Assembly: GCA_910589395.1 (NCBI GenBank)
Contig: CAJUTL010000021.1
Coordinates: 1-52,172, forward strand
Reading direction: 5' to 3'
DNA length: 52,172 bases
From: an uncultured Oscillospiraceae bacterium
GTDB lineage: Bacteria > Bacillota_A > Clostridia > Oscillospirales > Acutalibacteraceae
Positions within the stretch are counted from its first letter, which is position 1, and every line of letters starts with the position of its first letter. Under the pieces are notes generated by a model that had not been told where the DNA came from, did no database searches, and saw only the letters and a program-made list of their open reading frames with translations. This document shows positions 7,229-15,561 of the stretch, piece by piece. The translations under genes and the position numbers were made by a program.

Positions 7229-8230
7229 TTATTTATTTTCCTGGTCGCCTACGTTCATGGGATACTTTCTCATATAGGAGAACAGCTCGTCCACGGTGGT
7301 AAAGGCAAGGCCTGTTACGGTATCGGCAGCGCCATAGTAAATGGTGATGCGCCCGGTCTCCGGGTCTGTGAGGGTGGCGCAGGGGAAGGTGACGTTGGGC
7401 ACGTCTCCGGTAAGCTCATACTGCTCTTCCGGCCCGAACACATAGAAGTTGCAGCGCTCCTTTACGATCCAGGGGCGGTCGATATCCAGAAGGGCCACGC
7501 CGAAGCGGTAGACAAAGCCGTTGCAGGAATTCAGCACGCCGTGATAGATCATCAGCCAGCCCTCATCGGTCTCAATGGGGGTGGGGCCGGGGCCTACCTT
7601 CTTGCTCTGCCAGCCGTTGGCGGTGCCAAACAGCCAGCGGTGCTTCCCCCAGTAGCACAGGTCGGGGCTCTCGCTGTAGAAAATATCTCCGAAGGGAGTG
7701 TGGCCAGTATCGCTGGGGCGGCTGACCATAGCAAAGTTGCCGTTTATTTTCCGGGGGAACAGCACGCCGTTGCGGTTATAGGGCAAAAACGCGTTTTCCA
7801 GCTGGTGGAAGGTTTTGAAATCCTCTGTCCAGCCAATGCCGATGGTGGGGCCGTGGTAACCGTTGCACCAGGTGATATAATACTTTCCGTCGATCAGGCA
7901 CACCCGGGGATCATAACGGTACTCCTTGCGGGTAACCTCTTTCTCGCCTTCGAACACGATGGGATCGGGGTTGATGTCCCAGTGAATGCCGTCTTTGGAG
8001 AAGCCGGCAAAGATATCCATTTCCACGCCTCTGTTATCGCAGCGGAACACGCCCGCATAAGCGTCGCCGAATACCACCACGGCGGAATTGAAAATGCTGT
8101 TGGAGGTGGGGATTGCGTCTCTCTGAATAATAGGGTTTTCCGTGTAGCGCCACACGGGCTTATCGTACCCCGCGGGCTTGTCCTGCCAGGGCATGTTGGG
8201 TAAGGCCGGTCTGCCGATGATCTTTGCCAT
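7229..8230 (-). CDS. GH130 beta-1,4-mannoside phosphorylase
   Basis: This 333-residue intracellular protein is the length of GH130 enzymes. It shows the family's five-bladed propeller features, including YRYDPRVCLIDGKYYITW and a VGPGPTPIETDEGWLMIYHG segment that shapes the phosphate and sugar sites. GH130 enzymes cleave beta-mannosides with phosphate, giving mannose-1-phosphate. The overall pattern resembles the manno-oligosaccharide phosphorylase subgroup (GH130_2), but the exact acceptor (mannose, glucose or N-acetylglucosamine) is not settled. There is no signal peptide. The gene is monocistronic here, with SD GAGAGGAG and a TATACT -10 box at about 8287-8292 lacking a good -35. It implies use of mannan or N-glycan fragments imported by an unlinked transporter. 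Confidence 0.88.
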   Translation of the reverse strand: MAKIIGRPALPNMPWQDKPAGYDKPVWRYTENPIIQRDAIPTSNSIFNSAVVVFGDAYAGVFRCDNRGVEMDIFAGFSKDGIHWDINPDPIVFEGEKEVTRKEYRYDPRVCLIDGKYYITWCNGYHGPTIGIGWTEDFKTFHQLENAFLPYNRNGVLFPRKINGNFAMVSRPSDTGHTPFGDIFYSESPDLCYWGKHRWLFGTANGWQSKKVGPGPTPIETDEGWLMIYHGVLNSCNGFVYRFGVALLDIDRPWIVKERCNFYVFGPEEQYELTGDVPNVTFPCATLTDPETGRITIYYGAADTVTGLAFTTVDELFSYMRKYPMNVGDQENK

Positions 8231-8380
8231 AATTAGAGCTCCTCTCTGATTTTGCGTGGAGGCTGGCTGTTCCAGCTCCTGAATTCAGTATAACACCCTT
8301 TTCCTGGAAAAGAAAGGGAAAAATGTGCGGTATTTTGCTTTTTGATAGAGATTTCCCTGTACCGCTCCAAAAGTTTCCGC

Positions 8381-8409
8381 TTGACAAATTTCCATTCCTG
8401 TGGTAAACC
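8381..8409 (+). promoter_or_regulatory. Promoter of valS T-box leader
   Basis: -35 TTGACA, 17-base spacer, -10 TAAACC with an upstream TGG giving a partial extended -10. It lies about 60 bases before stem I of the T-box. Confidence 0.55.
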
Positions 8410-8464
8410 TGAAAGCACGGCGATGGGAAACAGAGTATTTCGCCGAATAACAGAGCAAAGGCTG

Positions 8465-8742
8465 AGAAGAGGAGGAGTACGCGATCCCCCGAAGCAGAGA
8501 GAGAAGGCGGTTGGTGCAAGCCTTCGTGAAGGGAACGCGGAAGTAGCCTCGGAGCTGCGGCCCCAAAGGGGATGACCCCCCTGAGTAGGCGCCGCCGGAA
8601 CAGTTTCCGCCGTTACAGGGAAAGCCGTATCGGGCCCTTTGGCCCCGCACGGAAATGAGCGCGGGAGCTTTGCCTCCCGAACTTAGGTGGTACCGCGGAA
8701 TTTCTTTCGCCCTAAGCAGTAAAGCTGCTTAGGGCGTTTTTT
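8465..8742 (+). promoter_or_regulatory. T-box riboswitch controlling valS
   Basis: The conserved T-box core TGGTACCGCG lies at 8688-8697. It is followed by a terminator in which GCCCTAAGCAG pairs with CTGCTTAGGGC ahead of six T. Stem I starts near 8471 (GAGGAGTACGCG) and closes with CGCGGAAGTAGCC. The GTA at 8543-8545 after GAA occupies the specifier position and encodes valine, agreeing with the downstream gene. The antiterminator bulge TGGT would pair with an ACCA tRNA end. Uncharged tRNA-Val binding stabilises the antiterminator and allows valS expression. Confidence 0.92.
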
Positions 8743-8777
8743 GTTTCCCACCTATTTTTGAGAAAGAGGGTCATTTT

Positions 8778-11129
8778 ATGGAAAAGCGTTACGATTTTCA
8801 CAGCTGGGAGCCTGCCATGCAGGCACTTTGGGAAAAAGAAGGGATCTATCGGTTCGATCCCAACAGGGAGGGAAAGCTTTATTCCATCGACACCCCTCCG
8901 CCCACCGTCAGCGGCAGCCTGCACATCGGCCATCTGTTTTCCTACACCCAGGCGGAGATGATCGCCCGGTTTCACCGAATGCGGGGCGAAAACGTGTACT
9001 ATCCCTTCGGCTTTGACGATAACGGCCTGCCCACCGAGCGGCTGGTGGAGCGGGAGCAGGGCCTTCGGGCCAGAGACCTGCCCCGCCGGGAGTTTATCGA
9101 AAAGTGCCGGGAAACCGCCGCCCGGTACGAAAAAGCCTTTCGGGAGCTTTTTTCCTCCATGGGCTTTTCCGTAGACTGGAGCCTGCAATACGAAACCGCT
9201 TCCCCGGAAACGCGCAGGCTTTCTCAGGCTTTGTTTCTGGAGCTTGCCCGGGAGGGAAAAGCCGTCTGCCGGGAGGCCCCGGTGCTGTGGTGTACCCAGT
9301 GCCGCACCTCCATTGCCCAAGCGGAGCTGGAAACCCGGGAAACAGACTCTGTTTTTTACACCCTTCCCTTTTCCTGCGGCGAAGAGCTTTTGCCCGTGGC
9401 CACCACCCGCCCGGAGCTGCTTTATGGCTGCGTGTGCCTGCTGATCCACCCGGAAAACAAGCAGTACCAAAACTACTTGGGAAAAACGGCGAAGGTGCCC
9501 CTTTACGGCTTTGAGATCCCCATTCTGCCGGACGAAAAGGCGGACCCGGAAAAAGGCACCGGCATTGTGATGTGCGCCACCTTCGGAGACAGCACCGACG
9601 CCCAGTGGGTGGAGGAGCATCAGCTTCCCATACGAAAGGTGCTTTTGCCGGAGGGCGTTTTCGCCCCCGAAGTGCCGAAGCTTGCCGGGCTTTCCGTCAG
9701 GGAAGGAAGAAAAGAGATCGTAAAACTTCTGGAGGAAGCCGGGCTGATCCTTCAGCGGGAACCCATTTCCCACACCGTGGCGGTGCACGAACGGTGCGGC
9801 ACCCCGGTGGAAATTTTACCCTCCCGGCAATGGTATATCCGCGTTCTGCCGGAGCGGGAAGGGCTTAGGGAAGCAGCGGAAGAGATCTGCTGGCGCCCGG
9901 CGCAAATGAAGGACCGGTATCTGGATTGGGTGGAAAACCTGAAATGGGATTGGTGCGTTTCCCGCCAGCGGTACTACGGCGTTCCCTTCCCGGTATGGTA
10001 CTGCAAAAGCTGCGGAAAGCCCGCGTTCGCTGAAGAAGCTTCCCTGCCCATAGACCCCATGGAAACACCTTATGAGGGCAAATGTGCCTGCGGCTGTACA
10101 GAATTTCTGCCGGAAACCGCCGTACTGGACACCTGGGCTACTTCTTCTATCACGCCCCTGCTCCACAAAAGCCGGGGCCTTGCGGAATATCCCATGACCA
10201 TGCGCACCCACGCCCACGAGATCATTCGCACCTGGACTTTCTATTCCATTGCCCGCAGCCTGTTCCACACCGGAAAGCTGCCCTGGAAGGAGCTGATGAT
10301 CACCGGCTTCGTGCTGGCGAAGAAGGGAGAAAAAATCAGCAAATCCAAGGGAAACGGAGCGGACCCCTCCGCCCTCATCGGAGAGCACTCGGCAGACGCC
10401 CTTCGGCTGTGGACGGCAAACGCCCGCCTGGGAACAGATTCCTTTTTCTCCCCGGCGGAGCTGCAGCCGGAAAAGCGCCTGCTCACAAAGTTGTGGAACG
10501 CCGCCCGATTCGCCGCCTCCCTGCTGGAGGATTTTTCCCCCGCCGATTCCCCCGCCCCGCCGCTTCCGGCAGACCGCTGGCTTCTGGCCCGGCGGGACGA
10601 AACGCTGTGCGCCGCCGTTTCCCTTTTGGAGCAGTACGAGGCGGGCCAGGCCAGAAAGGAGATCGACCGGTTTTTCTGGAACGATTTCTGCGATACCTAT
10701 ATCGAGCTTGTAAAGGACAGGCTGTATTCCCCGGAAAAACAAAAGGAGCAGCCCCGCAGGGCTGCCCAATACGCGCTGTACCACGGCCTGTTTTCCGTTT
10801 TGCAGCTGTACGCTCCCTTCGCTCCTCACATTACGGAGGCGATCTATCAGGAGCTTTTCCGCAAAAACAGACAGGAGCTTTCCCTGCACCAGACCCGCTG
10901 GCCACGCCCCGAGGCCCCAGATCAGCGGCTGCTGCGCTTCGGCGAATGTATCAAAAACGGTCTCTCCGCCATGCGCAAGGAAAAAACCGAGCAGGGCCTT
11001 TCCCTGCGGGCGGAAATCGACTGCTTCTCCCTGCAAGCGGAAAAGGATCTCCTCCCCCTGCTTCAGGAAAGCGAGGGAGACCTCCTTGCCTGCGCAAGGG
11101 CGAAAAGGTTGGAGCTCCAGTACTTGTGA
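8778..11129 (+). CDS. valS: Valine--tRNA ligase
   Basis: This class I aminoacyl-tRNA synthetase of 783 residues charges tRNA-Val. The HIGH motif is at residues 49-52 in PPPTVSGSLHIGH, and the second signature is KISKS near residue 518. DTWATSSITP is typical of ValRS. The form GFDDNGLPTER and the shorter length place it nearer the archaeal/Rickettsia-type ValRS than the classic ~880-residue bacterial type, which suggests an ancient transfer or a type shared among some Clostridia. An editing domain (CP1) spans roughly 150-330. A Cys cluster (CKSCG...CACGC) near 410-440 looks like a zinc knuckle. It is expressed from a T-box leader with a valine specifier. Confidence 0.96.
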   Translation: MEKRYDFHSWEPAMQALWEKEGIYRFDPNREGKLYSIDTPPPTVSGSLHIGHLFSYTQAEMIARFHRMRGENVYYPFGFDDNGLPTERLVEREQGLRARDLPRREFIEKCRETAARYEKAFRELFSSMGFSVDWSLQYETASPETRRLSQALFLELAREGKAVCREAPVLWCTQCRTSIAQAELETRETDSVFYTLPFSCGEELLPVATTRPELLYGCVCLLIHPENKQYQNYLGKTAKVPLYGFEIPILPDEKADPEKGTGIVMCATFGDSTDAQWVEEHQLPIRKVLLPEGVFAPEVPKLAGLSVREGRKEIVKLLEEAGLILQREPISHTVAVHERCGTPVEILPSRQWYIRVLPEREGLREAAEEICWRPAQMKDRYLDWVENLKWDWCVSRQRYYGVPFPVWYCKSCGKPAFAEEASLPIDPMETPYEGKCACGCTEFLPETAVLDTWATSSITPLLHKSRGLAEYPMTMRTHAHEIIRTWTFYSIARSLFHTGKLPWKELMITGFVLAKKGEKISKSKGNGADPSALIGEHSADALRLWTANARLGTDSFFSPAELQPEKRLLTKLWNAARFAASLLEDFSPADSPAPPLPADRWLLARRDETLCAAVSLLEQYEAGQARKEIDRFFWNDFCDTYIELVKDRLYSPEKQKEQPRRAAQYALYHGLFSVLQLYAPFAPHITEAIYQELFRKNRQELSLHQTRWPRPEAPDQRLLRFGECIKNGLSAMRKEKTEQGLSLRAEIDCFSLQAEKDLLPLLQESEGDLLACARAKRLELQYL

Positions 11130-11510
11130 AGCTTCTCAACGAGGAAGAGAAAAGAAAAATGAGGAATGAAGGGCAAGAGATTAGTCCGATAAATTGGAAT
11201 TTGCAGCCTACCGCTGCACCCACTCGTGAAGCTGTTTGGTGCGGGAAATCGGTTTCTGACCCGACCAATAGTGATTCGCTTATTTTTCTCCTGTCATTCT
11301 GAACGAAGTGAAGAATCTCGCCCTTTTCCCTTCTATTCAGGAAATGAAGGACGAGATTCTTCGTTCCTCAGAATGACAAAAGTGAGAACTCGCCCCTCTC
11401 TAACGACTAACAACTAATAGCTAACGACTAGTTCGCTAAACTATAATTTATCGCTTTCCTTCCGGTTGGATTAGGAATTACCCTCCCACTTCACACATAT
11501 CCGCCGCTTT
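11130..11510. repeat. Intergenic repeats after valS
   Basis: No gene seen. There is an AT palindrome near 11188, a family D unit at about 11209-11266 and a family A hairpin at 11292-11378 (arms TGTCATTCTGA and CAGAATGACA). A heptad run follows at 11401-11436 (CTAACGA CTAACAA CTAATAG CTAACGA), then an AT palindrome at 11436-11453. Confidence 0.8.
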
Positions 11511-12128
11511 CTAGCTCCTTCTTTTTTCCCCTTTTCTCAGCAGGAAAAAGGCAGCTGCCAACGCCCCCAGGTACAGCGCCAGGAACAGGGCGGTCATTGG
11601 AAGTTCCGCGGGATAGGGGCAAAGCCGTCTTTCCAGAAGAAAGCTCGCCGCCATGGATACCGGTAAGAACAGGCCCAGGGCCCAATTCAGAAGCTTCAGA
11701 AAAAAAGGGGCTTCCTGACGGCAGATCAGCTTCCCCGCAAAGTACCAAACAACGCCCGCCGTTTGGAAAGTCAGTCCCATCCAAATGGCGGGGTCGGCCT
11801 GCTGTTCGTACCATTCCGCAAAAGCGGCGAAAAGCCCAATGGCCATAAGACCTGCGGAACACACATACTGCACCTGCCCCACTGTTTTCCGGCAGGGCTC
11901 TCGGGCCGCGGGCAAAGCGGGCTGGGGCTCCGCGGCGTCTTTCAGCAAATAATCGGTGGTCACGCCGAACACCTCGCTGAGCGCGATCACCTTATCCAGC
12001 TCCGGGACGGATTCCTCCAGCTCCCATTTGGAAACCGACTGCCGGGAAACCTCCAGCCGCTCCGCCAGCTGCTCCTGAGACATGCCCCGGGACTTCCGAA
12101 GGGTCTGCAATTTTTCTCCGAATTTCAT
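11511..12128 (-). CDS. XRE-family regulator with C-terminal membrane helices
   Basis: This 205-residue protein opens with a standard helix-turn-helix of about 60 residues (KLQTLRKSRGMSQEQLAERL followed by VSRQSVSKWELEESVPELDK and a TTDYLL end). The rest holds about four hydrophobic segments, roughly residues 90-200. Membrane-tethered XRE regulators of this layout are common in Clostridia; their signals are mostly unknown. The start ATG is preceded by AAAAGGAGG. An inverted repeat, CCGTTCG/CGAACGG at 12145-12173, lies just upstream of the SD and could be an autoregulatory operator or an mRNA stem. No obvious target gene is adjacent. Confidence 0.85.
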   Translation of the reverse strand: MKFGEKLQTLRKSRGMSQEQLAERLEVSRQSVSKWELEESVPELDKVIALSEVFGVTTDYLLKDAAEPQPALPAAREPCRKTVGQVQYVCSAGLMAIGLFAAFAEWYEQQADPAIWMGLTFQTAGVVWYFAGKLICRQEAPFFLKLLNWALGLFLPVSMAASFLLERRLCPYPAELPMTALFLALYLGALAAAFFLLRKGEKRRS

Positions 12129-12304
12129 AAAAAGCCTCCTTTTTCCGTTCGGCGGAAAAACAACTTCGAACGGGGGAATATTGTTTCCCTATTCTATCGC
12201 TTTTTCCGGCCACGAAACACAAAGCGGAGCTGGAACCTCCGCAACCGTCAGTTGCAAAAGGCATTCACGGCTTTTTCTCTCGGCGTGCCCCACCGGAAGC
12301 AAAT

Positions 12305-13096
12305 TCAGGCCTTCAGAGCGGAAAACTTCCTTACATAAGCGGCGCTTTCCGCGATACAATCTTCAAAGGTCCCGGAAACCGAGCCTTCCAGAGAAAGACT
12401 TCCGGAATAGCCGATGGATCTCAGGGCCTGAAAGAAAGCGGCATAATCCTCTCCGTCTCCCTCTTTGGGGAGCGCGCGGCCGTTTTTGGCGCTGGCAATG
12501 TGAGCATGGGCTAAAATATCCCCATAGCCCGCCAATACGGAGAGGGGTTCCCGCTCCAGGTCAAAATGGTACAGGTCAACCAAAAGGCGGATATTAGGCT
12601 TTCCCACCTCCCGCACCAGACAGGCGCACTCCTCGCTGGTATTCAAAATATTGCATTCCCTCCGGTTTAAGGGCTCGATACAGCAGGTCATGCCATGCTT
12701 TTGCAGGGCGGGAGAAAGCAGCTCGGCGCAAAGACCGCGCAGCTGCTCCCAGGCTGCCTCCCGGGGAAAACCCTCCGGCGCCCGGCGGGAGCCGCCGCTG
12801 CCGAAAACCACCGTTCGCACTCCCAGTAAGGCGGCCTTTTCCAGCGTGGCCCCGAGATATTCGGAAATGGCGGAAAGCTCTGTGTGGGGGCCGGTCAGGG
12901 CAAGCTCGCCGGGAAACAGCACGTTGCCCGCAAGGCAGGGAACCCCCGCCTCAGAAAGACGCTCCGCACGCTCTGAGATCTTCTCCCCGCTGTGCAAAGA
13001 AAGTTCGCTGAGGCCGATCTCAGCATAGTCCACCCCCAGCTCGGAAAGCGTAAAAACAGCATCGTGAAACAGAGAAACACAGCACCCGATCTTCAC
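12305..13096 (-). CDS. Sugar phosphate isomerase/epimerase family protein (TIM barrel)
   Basis: This 263-residue member of the xylose-isomerase-like TIM-barrel superfamily shows the metal ligands of the family: Glu in CIEPLNR, Asp in LLVDLYHF, His in HAHIAS and Glu in LSLEGS. That set is shared by D-tagatose/D-psicose 3-epimerases and inosose-type enzymes, so it should isomerise or epimerise a sugar or polyol with a divalent metal. The substrate is not evident. The gene follows the polysaccharide deacetylase on the same strand by 33 bases, a gap made of heptad repeat. Confidence 0.85.
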   Translation of the reverse strand: MKIGCCVSLFHDAVFTLSELGVDYAEIGLSELSLHSGEKISERAERLSEAGVPCLAGNVLFPGELALTGPHTELSAISEYLGATLEKAALLGVRTVVFGSGGSRRAPEGFPREAAWEQLRGLCAELLSPALQKHGMTCCIEPLNRRECNILNTSEECACLVREVGKPNIRLLVDLYHFDLEREPLSVLAGYGDILAHAHIASAKNGRALPKEGDGEDYAAFFQALRSIGYSGSLSLEGSVSGTFEDCIAESAAYVRKFSALKA

Positions 13097-13099
13097 AAA

Positions 13100-13148
13100 A
13101 AACCTCCGCCCTTCTCTAACAACTAATAACTAAGAACTAACAACTAAA
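13100..13148. repeat. Heptad repeat forming the 3' end of the deacetylase gene
   Basis: CTAACAA CTAATAA CTAAGAA CTAACAA CTAAATC runs through 13113-13148, preceded by CCCTTCT. Read on the minus strand each seven-base unit contains TAG or TAA-like stops. It supplies the last residues and the TAG stop of the upstream gene. Confidence 0.8.
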
Positions 13149-14878
13149 TCAGCAAGGCGCATCAGCACCGACGCCGCCTGCCCCCGGGTAGAGCCCGCGC
13201 CGGGCAGAAATTTCCCGTTGGTATCTCCCGCCAGAAGCCCCCAGGCTGTCATTTGTTCCACCGATTCCATCGCCCAGGGGGAGATTTTTTCGGAATCCAG
13301 GTATTTTTTGGCGGCCCCTTTGCTGTCCGGCACGGGAGTTCCCCGGTACCTCAGAAATTTCGCGAAGATCACGCTCATTTCCTCCCGGGTGACTTTTCGT
13401 TCCGGGCGGAACACCGTTTCGCTGTAACCGCTGACGATCCCCCGCCCGTAGGCCCAGGCCACCGCTTCTCCATAGTATTCCTCCGGCGCCACATCGGCAA
13501 AGGGCAGCGCCCCCAGTTCCTCCGCCGCTGCCTGTTCCCCGGAATACCGATATAGAAATGTTACCAGCTGTCCCCTGGTAACAGGCTTCTCCGGGGCGAA
13601 CAGTCCGTCTCCCATGCCGTAGAGGTAGCCTTCGGAAACCGCTCTGTCCGCATCGCTGTAATACCACTGGCCAGGAAAAATATCCCGGAAGAAATTGCCC
13701 CGGTGGGAATACACCGCCCGTGCTTCCCCGCTGGAAAGCAGCTCCCCTCCGCCGGCGCAGGCGGAGATCACCGTGCCGGGGGAAAGCTCCACCGGCCCTG
13801 TGTATTCCGTGGAGGCCGTGGTGGCGGCCGTGCCGTCCAGGGTGTAAAACACCCTTGCGCCCTCGGTGACATTTTTCAAGGTCAGGACACCGTTTTCCAC
13901 CTGGATCCGGGGCGCTTTGGCCGTTGGCCTGGTGATCGCCGCCATAGCCTCCTCGCTGCGGCTTCCGTTCATATCGAAAGCCGCCACAGCCCGCACCGTA
14001 CAGGGCGAATCCGCATAAAACGGCCCGGTATACCGCTTGCTTTCCCCGTTTAGTGCGGAGCCATCTATGGAATAATAGATCCGCGCCCCCGCCTGGGCGG
14101 TGATCGTGATCTTCAGCCTTCCACTTTCCGCCTCGTTTGTGATCACCGGGGCCTTGACCGGGCCAAGGTCCTTCCCGGTGGGCTTGCAGCTATAGTGATC
14201 CGCCCCCTTTTGCAGGGCCTTTCCCCGGCGGCGGAAAAGCTCCCGCACCGTAACAAGCTCATAGCCTCTGCTTTTTAAGGCGTCGATGGCGGCAAGGGCC
14301 CCGTCCACACTGGTGGAGTGGATATCATGAACCAGCACGATGGCCCCATCGAAGGTATCCCGCAGAATATTCTGTTTCACCGTTTCCGCGTTTCGGTACT
14401 TCCAGTCCAGCGGGTCCACTGACCAGAAGATCAAAGGCGCACCGATCAGGGAACGGGTGCGGCTGTTTTCACTGCCGTAGGGGGAACGCACCAGATAGCT
14501 TGTCCCCTTGCCGCAGGCCCGGTCCAGAATTTGATTGGTGGTCTGGATCTGGCTTCTCACGCCGGCGTCGGAAAGGGTGGTCAGATCCGGGTGACCGTAG
14601 CTGTGGTTTGCCACCTGGTGGCCTTCCCGGTACACACGCTTTACCACCTCAGGGTAAGCCTCCGCCCGGCTGCCCAGCATAAAAAAGGTGGCCTTTACCC
14701 CTCTCGCCTTCAGCCCGTCCAGCAGGCGATCAGTATACGGCCCGGGGCCGTCGTCAAAGGTAATGGCCGCAAGTTTCTTCGCCGCCGCCCGCGCCGGAGG
14801 CGCGGTACCAGCCATTCCCAAAAGCAGCACCAGCGTCAGCACCGCCGCCGTAATCCGTTTCCCTGTTTTCCTGTTCAT
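13130..14878 (-). CDS. Secreted polysaccharide deacetylase with CHB_HEX_C-like and SLH domains
   Basis: The frame can open at a GTG 39 bases upstream, but the ATG at about 14878 (MNRKTGKRITAAV) follows a purine-rich site and begins a clean signal peptide ending near ARA-AA. The NodB domain (about 35-215) has the TFDDGP motif (Asp42, Asp43), HSYGHPD metal histidines, RSPYGS and the LVHDIHS catalytic motif. These enzymes de-N-acetylate peptidoglycan or chitin-like glycans. Two chitobiase C-terminal-like repeats follow (IYYSIDGSALNG and VFYTLDGTAATT), then three SLH domains near 380-580 that hold the protein on the cell wall. The last residues (DLVVSS) and stop codon come from a heptad repeat, so the original C terminus may have differed by a few residues. 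Confidence 0.9.
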   Translation of the reverse strand: MNRKTGKRITAAVLTLVLLLGMAGTAPPARAAAKKLAAITFDDGPGPYTDRLLDGLKARGVKATFFMLGSRAEAYPEVVKRVYREGHQVANHSYGHPDLTTLSDAGVRSQIQTTNQILDRACGKGTSYLVRSPYGSENSRTRSLIGAPLIFWSVDPLDWKYRNAETVKQNILRDTFDGAIVLVHDIHSTSVDGALAAIDALKSRGYELVTVRELFRRRGKALQKGADHYSCKPTGKDLGPVKAPVITNEAESGRLKITITAQAGARIYYSIDGSALNGESKRYTGPFYADSPCTVRAVAAFDMNGSRSEEAMAAITRPTAKAPRIQVENGVLTLKNVTEGARVFYTLDGTAATTASTEYTGPVELSPGTVISACAGGGELLSSGEARAVYSHRGNFFRDIFPGQWYYSDADRAVSEGYLYGMGDGLFAPEKPVTRGQLVTFLYRYSGEQAAAEELGALPFADVAPEEYYGEAVAWAYGRGIVSGYSETVFRPERKVTREEMSVIFAKFLRYRGTPVPDSKGAAKKYLDSEKISPWAMESVEQMTAWGLLAGDTNGKFLPGAGSTRGQAASVLMRLADLVVSS

Positions 14879-14924
14879 TTCCTTTTTCCTCTTTTCTTTT
14901 CTGATAGCGGCGTCCACGCCGCAG

Positions 14925-15289
14925 GCACTCGTGCCCCTGCTCAGTGCGGGAGAGTAGTTTCTGACCCGACCGGAGGCAAGCTGATAAATTATAGTTTAAC
15001 TCCCTTTAGGCTCCCCTTGCAAGCAAGGGGAGCTGTCACGGCTTCGCCGTGACTGAGGGGATTCTAACTAGCGATTTTATACTTTCTGCGTGTGACTATC
15101 CCTTCCACCGCCGTCCGGCGGTCCCCGCAGACTGCGAAGCAGTTTGTTTCCCCTCTATAAATAAGGGGAGGCAAAGGGCAGATAAATTCTAATTTATCAA
15201 ACTGTGCCCTTATCCTTAAATTGCTCATTAACTTAACTATGCGCCCTTCTCTAACAACTAACTACTCATAACTAACTACTAATTCCCCA
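14925..15289. repeat. Intergenic repeats before folT
   Basis: A family D unit lies at about 14931-14971, an AT palindrome near 14988, a long family B unit at 15006-15180 and another AT palindrome near 15182-15198. A heptad run at 15251-15285 (CTAACAA CTAACTA CTCATAA CTAACTA) ends right at the folT promoter. No gene is seen. Confidence 0.8.
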
Positions 15290-15318
15290 TTGCCTTTTCC
15301 CTTCTCCTGTGCTATACT
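15290..15318 (+). promoter_or_regulatory. Promoter of folT
   Basis: -35 TTGCCT, 17-base spacer, -10 TATACT. The expected start is near 15325, a few bases before the riboswitch aptamer. Confidence 0.7.
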
Positions 15319-15330
15319 GGCAGAACATAG

Positions 15331-15461
15331 GCAGAGTAGGGCGGCGTGTGTTTCCCTTTTGGGAGCAGTGCCGGCGGAACGGGGAGTTGTCCGCCGGACG
15401 AAAAGCCGGAAAAGCGTGTTCCGTTTTTTTCGCTTGCAGTGCGCCGCCCGCATCCCGCTGC
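15331..15461 (+). promoter_or_regulatory. Tetrahydrofolate (THF) riboswitch upstream of folT
   Basis: The outer parts match the THF-I aptamer of Firmicutes folT genes as I know it. GCAG then AGTAG opens the 5' side, and GCATCCCG then CTGC closes the 3' side. Between them GGGCGGCG (15339-15346) pairs perfectly with CGCCGCCC (15442-15449) as the second stem. The inner part holds a CCGGCGGA/TCCGCCGG hairpin and a further arm, making it about 130 bases, longer than the usual 90-100. The next gene is a folate transporter component, the expected target. The expression platform (15462-15561) is unclear; a short CAGAA/TTCTG hairpin precedes the SD. Confidence 0.8.
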
Positions 15462-15561
15462 TGCGGAACCGGATTTTTCCTCCTGTTGTGCGGCATAGCT
15501 CCGAAGCAGAATTTTTCTGCCGGGGTAAACTGCCGAATCCACATTTCAGGAGGTATTTTTT

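Noticed and set aside
9816..11036. 406-codon open frame antisense to valS, and a similar one at 8712-9788
   Set aside because: Products of GC-rich codon bias opposite a certain gene; no domain, no SD, and the valS protein is complete.
13113..13148. CRISPR or transposon direct repeats in the heptad runs
   Set aside because: Seven-base periodicity without spacers; a simple tandem repeat.
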